6,879 nt of DNA from assembly GCA_003455595.1 (NCBI GenBank), contig DMQT01000039.1, positions 1 to 6,879 on the forward strand. Direction: 5' to 3'. The notes under the pieces are model-generated. The model was not told the DNA's origin and searched no databases. It saw only the letters and a program-made list of their open reading frames with translations. Position numbers and translations under genes: made by a program. The stretch is from Betaproteobacteria bacterium. Its GTDB lineage: Bacteria; Pseudomonadota; Gammaproteobacteria; Burkholderiales; Sulfuriferulaceae. This document shows positions 5,411 through 6,879 of this stretch, piece after piece (the stretch's first letter is position 1; each line of letters starts with the position of its first letter).

Positions 5411-5640
5411 GGTTTGGCCGGTGCCCGAGCCTACCTGGTTGCCCAGGACACCGCTGTCCGCCACTTGTACCCAAGCCGAAGCCGTCACCCGCAATACCGC
5501 CTTTTATCAGGTTAATTGCTTTGCAACACACCATAGGCTGAATTATGCGTGCCGGAAGGCGTATTGGTGGTGCCGCACGCCGCTAGACTTAGCACGACAA
5601 TCAAGCCAAGTGCCAGTTTGAATTTGGTCAATAGAGACAT
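5411..5640 (-). pseudogene. Glycine-zipper outer-membrane lipoprotein, frameshifted and truncated
   Basis: The first frame gives MSLLTKFKLALGLIVVLSLA then ACGTTNT: a lipoprotein signal peptide with lipobox LAAC, then YGVLQSN and a TAA stop at 5512-5514, only 24 residues after the lipid Cys. The homology continues in other frames: INLIKGGIAGDGFGLGT follows if one A near 5516-5517 is removed, and VADSGVLGNQVGSGTGQT (to 5411) follows if another A near 5465-5466 is removed. Joined, this matches the start of glycine-zipper 2TM (SlyB/17-kDa antigen-type) lipoproteins, in which YGVVQSI and LGNQVGSGTG are typical blocks. The expected remaining part (AGAAGGAYAGH and the beta-rich C-terminal domain) is not recognisable. 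A good ribosome site (AGGAAGGA) precedes the start, so a 42-43-residue stub may still be made. The alternative is two sequencing errors near a contig end, but the missing C-terminus favours real decay. Confidence 0.65.
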
Positions 5641-5710
5641 CATCAGTTCCTTCCTGTGAAGAACGGGTAATTGCTCAGTGTACTCTACTCGCGTATGGGC
5701 CCGGAACGGC

Positions 5711-6590
5711 TCAGGCCGGTGCCACGCCGGGGTGAGTGGAGAGCACTGCGTCACAGCGCTGCGGCAGGGTGTAGCCATTTGCCGGGTCGTCGAGTGCGCT
5801 GATGTTGATGACCGGGGCGCGTGAGGTGACGGTGCCGAAGACGGTGGCGAACGCGGTGTCAGCGGCGTCTCGCCCGGTGCCGAGGCGAATCAATCCCATC
5901 GGAGGTGAAATGCCGGTGGGGTCGAAAGCGTACCAGCGGTGGCTCAAAAACACTTCGACGTAGGCATGAAAATCGGTCGGACCCAGGCTCGGGTGCAGCA
6001 CCATAATCGATGCCGGTAACGAAACGCGCGGGGATATTCATCGCGCGGCACAGGGCGATCATCAAATGCGCGAAATCGCGGCACACGCCGGCTTGTTCGA
6101 CCACGGTATCGGCAGCGGAGGTATTGCTGTTGGTACTGCCGGACAAGAACGCAGTGCGGCGGCGCACCCAGTCCTGGATTGCGGCCACGCGTGCGTAGCC
6201 GGGCGGAAAATGCGCGAATTCCCAGGTGGCCAGTCTGCCGAAGCGGTCAGACTGGCAATAGCGGCTGGGGTAGATATAGCGCAGCACCTCGGGCGGCAGT
6301 TGCGCGATCGGCACTTCATACAGGTTTTCAGGCTGCTCGGCATGGTGAGTGAGGTCGACCGTGGCGCCATAGTGCACGGTCAGGGAGCCGGGGCTGGCAT
6401 TCAAACGCATGTAGCGAGTGCCAAATGTGGGGTCGGTAAAAATCGCCGGGGTGACGGGTTGGCTCAGTGTGAGCTGTTCGCTGACGATAGTCTGCTGCGT
6501 CGTGTGGGCGGCATGGATGTTAAAAATGAAATCACTGGGGAAGCCGATGATTTCATAGCCGAGTTCGATATCAAAAGTGAGGCGGATCAT
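5711..6590 (-). pseudogene. Transglutaminase-like cysteine protease family protein, one frameshift
   Basis: From the ATG at 6590 the protein reads MIRLTFDIELGYEIIGFPSD, a usual opening for this family, and continues in frame for 198 residues through QAGVCRDFAHLMIALCRAMN (catalytic Cys170) to VTGIDYGA. The rest of the family pattern, DPSLGPTDFHAYVEV then WYAFDPTG and GLIRLGTGRDAADTAFATVFG, lies in a second frame ending at 5711. Removing one base near 5995 (minus strand GCTGCACCC to GCTGACCC) joins them into a 292-residue protein with Cys170, His208 and Asp223 as the triad. As sequenced, the first frame runs to 5859 without His and Asp and would be inactive. GGAAG ten bases upstream supports the 6590 start; a TTG seven codons earlier is less likely. 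The gene follows the Crp/Fnr gene by 44 bases and could share its transcript. Substrate and role unknown. Real frameshift or an assembly error near the contig end are both possible. Confidence 0.85.
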
Positions 6591-6634
6591 GCTGGTTTTG
6601 CTTCCGTTCAAAAAGTAAAAATAGGGGGGCTAGG

Positions 6635-6864
6635 TCATGACATCATCTGTGCGTAAGTGGTCTTGTCGGCCTGGTAACAGCTGCAGGCAGCGGCTTCCAG
6701 CCCGGGGCGGTCAAGAATGGCAATATTGCCCCGGCTATAGCTGATGAGTTTCTGTTTTTGCAGTGATGAGGCCGCTTTGGTGACACCGACGCGGCGCACG
6801 CCCAGCATGTAGGCAAGGAATTCATGCGTCGCATAAATGTGGTTTTGATGCGCCCGGTCATGGG
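6635..6864 (-). CDS. Crp/Fnr family transcriptional regulator, C-terminal part
   Basis: 75 residues are visible from the contig edge to a TGA at 6635-6637. The segment THEFLAYMLGVRRVGVTKAA (12-31) is the helix-turn-helix of a Crp/Fnr winged helix, followed by LQKQKLISYSRGNIAILDRP (34-53) and GLEAAACSCY (54-63), the typical ending of a betaproteobacterial subgroup. The cyclic-nucleotide-binding-like sensory domain lies outside the window, so the signal is unknown. The frame is masked because 15 adapter bases (6865-6879) at the edge put a stop in frame; the more obvious long frame on the same strand (6643-6879, beginning MYKRQ) is a shadow. The gene lies 44 bases upstream of the transglutaminase gene in the same direction, compatible with an operon. 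Confidence 0.85.
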
Positions 6865-6879
6865 CTGTCTCTTATACAC
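6865..6879. other. Tn5/Nextera mosaic-end adapter sequence, not genomic
   Basis: CTGTCTCTTATACAC is identical to the first 15 bases of the 19-base Tn5 mosaic end used in transposase-based library preparation, and it sits exactly at the end of the sequence. Adapter read-through retained at a contig end is the simplest explanation. Confidence 0.95.

Noticed and set aside
6066..6656. Plus-strand open frame of 196 residues
   Set aside because: It is antisense to the transglutaminase-like gene, whose motifs are unmistakable; no ribosome site and no recognisable domain.
6643..6879. Minus-strand open frame of 78 residues starting MYKRQ
   Set aside because: Its start is adapter sequence and its body is out of frame with the clear Crp/Fnr C-terminus on the same strand.
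6850..6879. Tn5-like end considered as a real transposon terminus
   Set aside because: The mosaic end is an engineered sequence and lies exactly at the contig edge; no transposase gene is present, so library adapter is the better explanation.

Overview
This 6,879-base window looks like one end of a draft contig from a betaproteobacterium (Burkholderiales or Nitrosomonadales type). That assignment is inference from protein flavour: a MacB-like permease, a histone-H1-like Ala/Lys/Pro protein with a C-terminal ribbon-helix-helix-like part, a YjdM/PhnA zinc-ribbon protein, an LTXXQ (Spy/CpxP-type) periplasmic protein, a 'translational machinery' protein, a glycine-zipper lipoprotein, a transglutaminase-like protein and a Crp/Fnr regulator. 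The last 15 bases match the Tn5/Nextera mosaic end, so the right edge is sequencing adapter, not genome.

Layout. 1-1149 (+): C-terminal part of a MacB/FtsX-type ABC permease, high in GC. 1150-1530: convergent intergenic stretch with an iterated degenerate GTCYGCTTT-like motif. 1531-2031 (-): histone-like protein, with a perfect inverted repeat just upstream of its start. 2032-2425: no firm gene. 2426-2653 (-): small charged helical protein, AT-rich. 2654-3475: mostly without firm genes, but holding a possible 44-codon Cys-rich micro-ORF (2725-2859, -), a cluster of DnaA-box-like sites (2893-2925) and a TATAAT -10 box. 3476-3817 (+): yjdM. 3978-4478 (+): LTXXQ periplasmic protein with a textbook terminator (4511-4541). 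4831-5220 (+): translational machinery protein, followed by a 14-bp stem hairpin. 5411-5640 (-): broken glycine-zipper lipoprotein. 5711-6590 (-): transglutaminase-like gene with one frameshift. 6635-6864 (-): C-terminal end of a Crp/Fnr regulator.

How genes relate. The three right-hand minus-strand genes lie head to tail (regulator, transglutaminase, lipoprotein). Two of them carry single-base insertions that break the frame, so this end is either decaying or poorly sequenced. The plus-strand genes yjdM, LTXXQ protein and translational machinery protein have 160-350 bp gaps and their own ribosome sites, so they are probably separate transcription units. I see no complete defence system, CRISPR array, transposase, tRNA or rRNA. 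The items most worth a second look are the hidden and broken genes at the right end, the DnaA-box cluster with its adjacent micro-ORF, the repeat cluster after macB, and the histone-like/RHH architecture with a possible operator.
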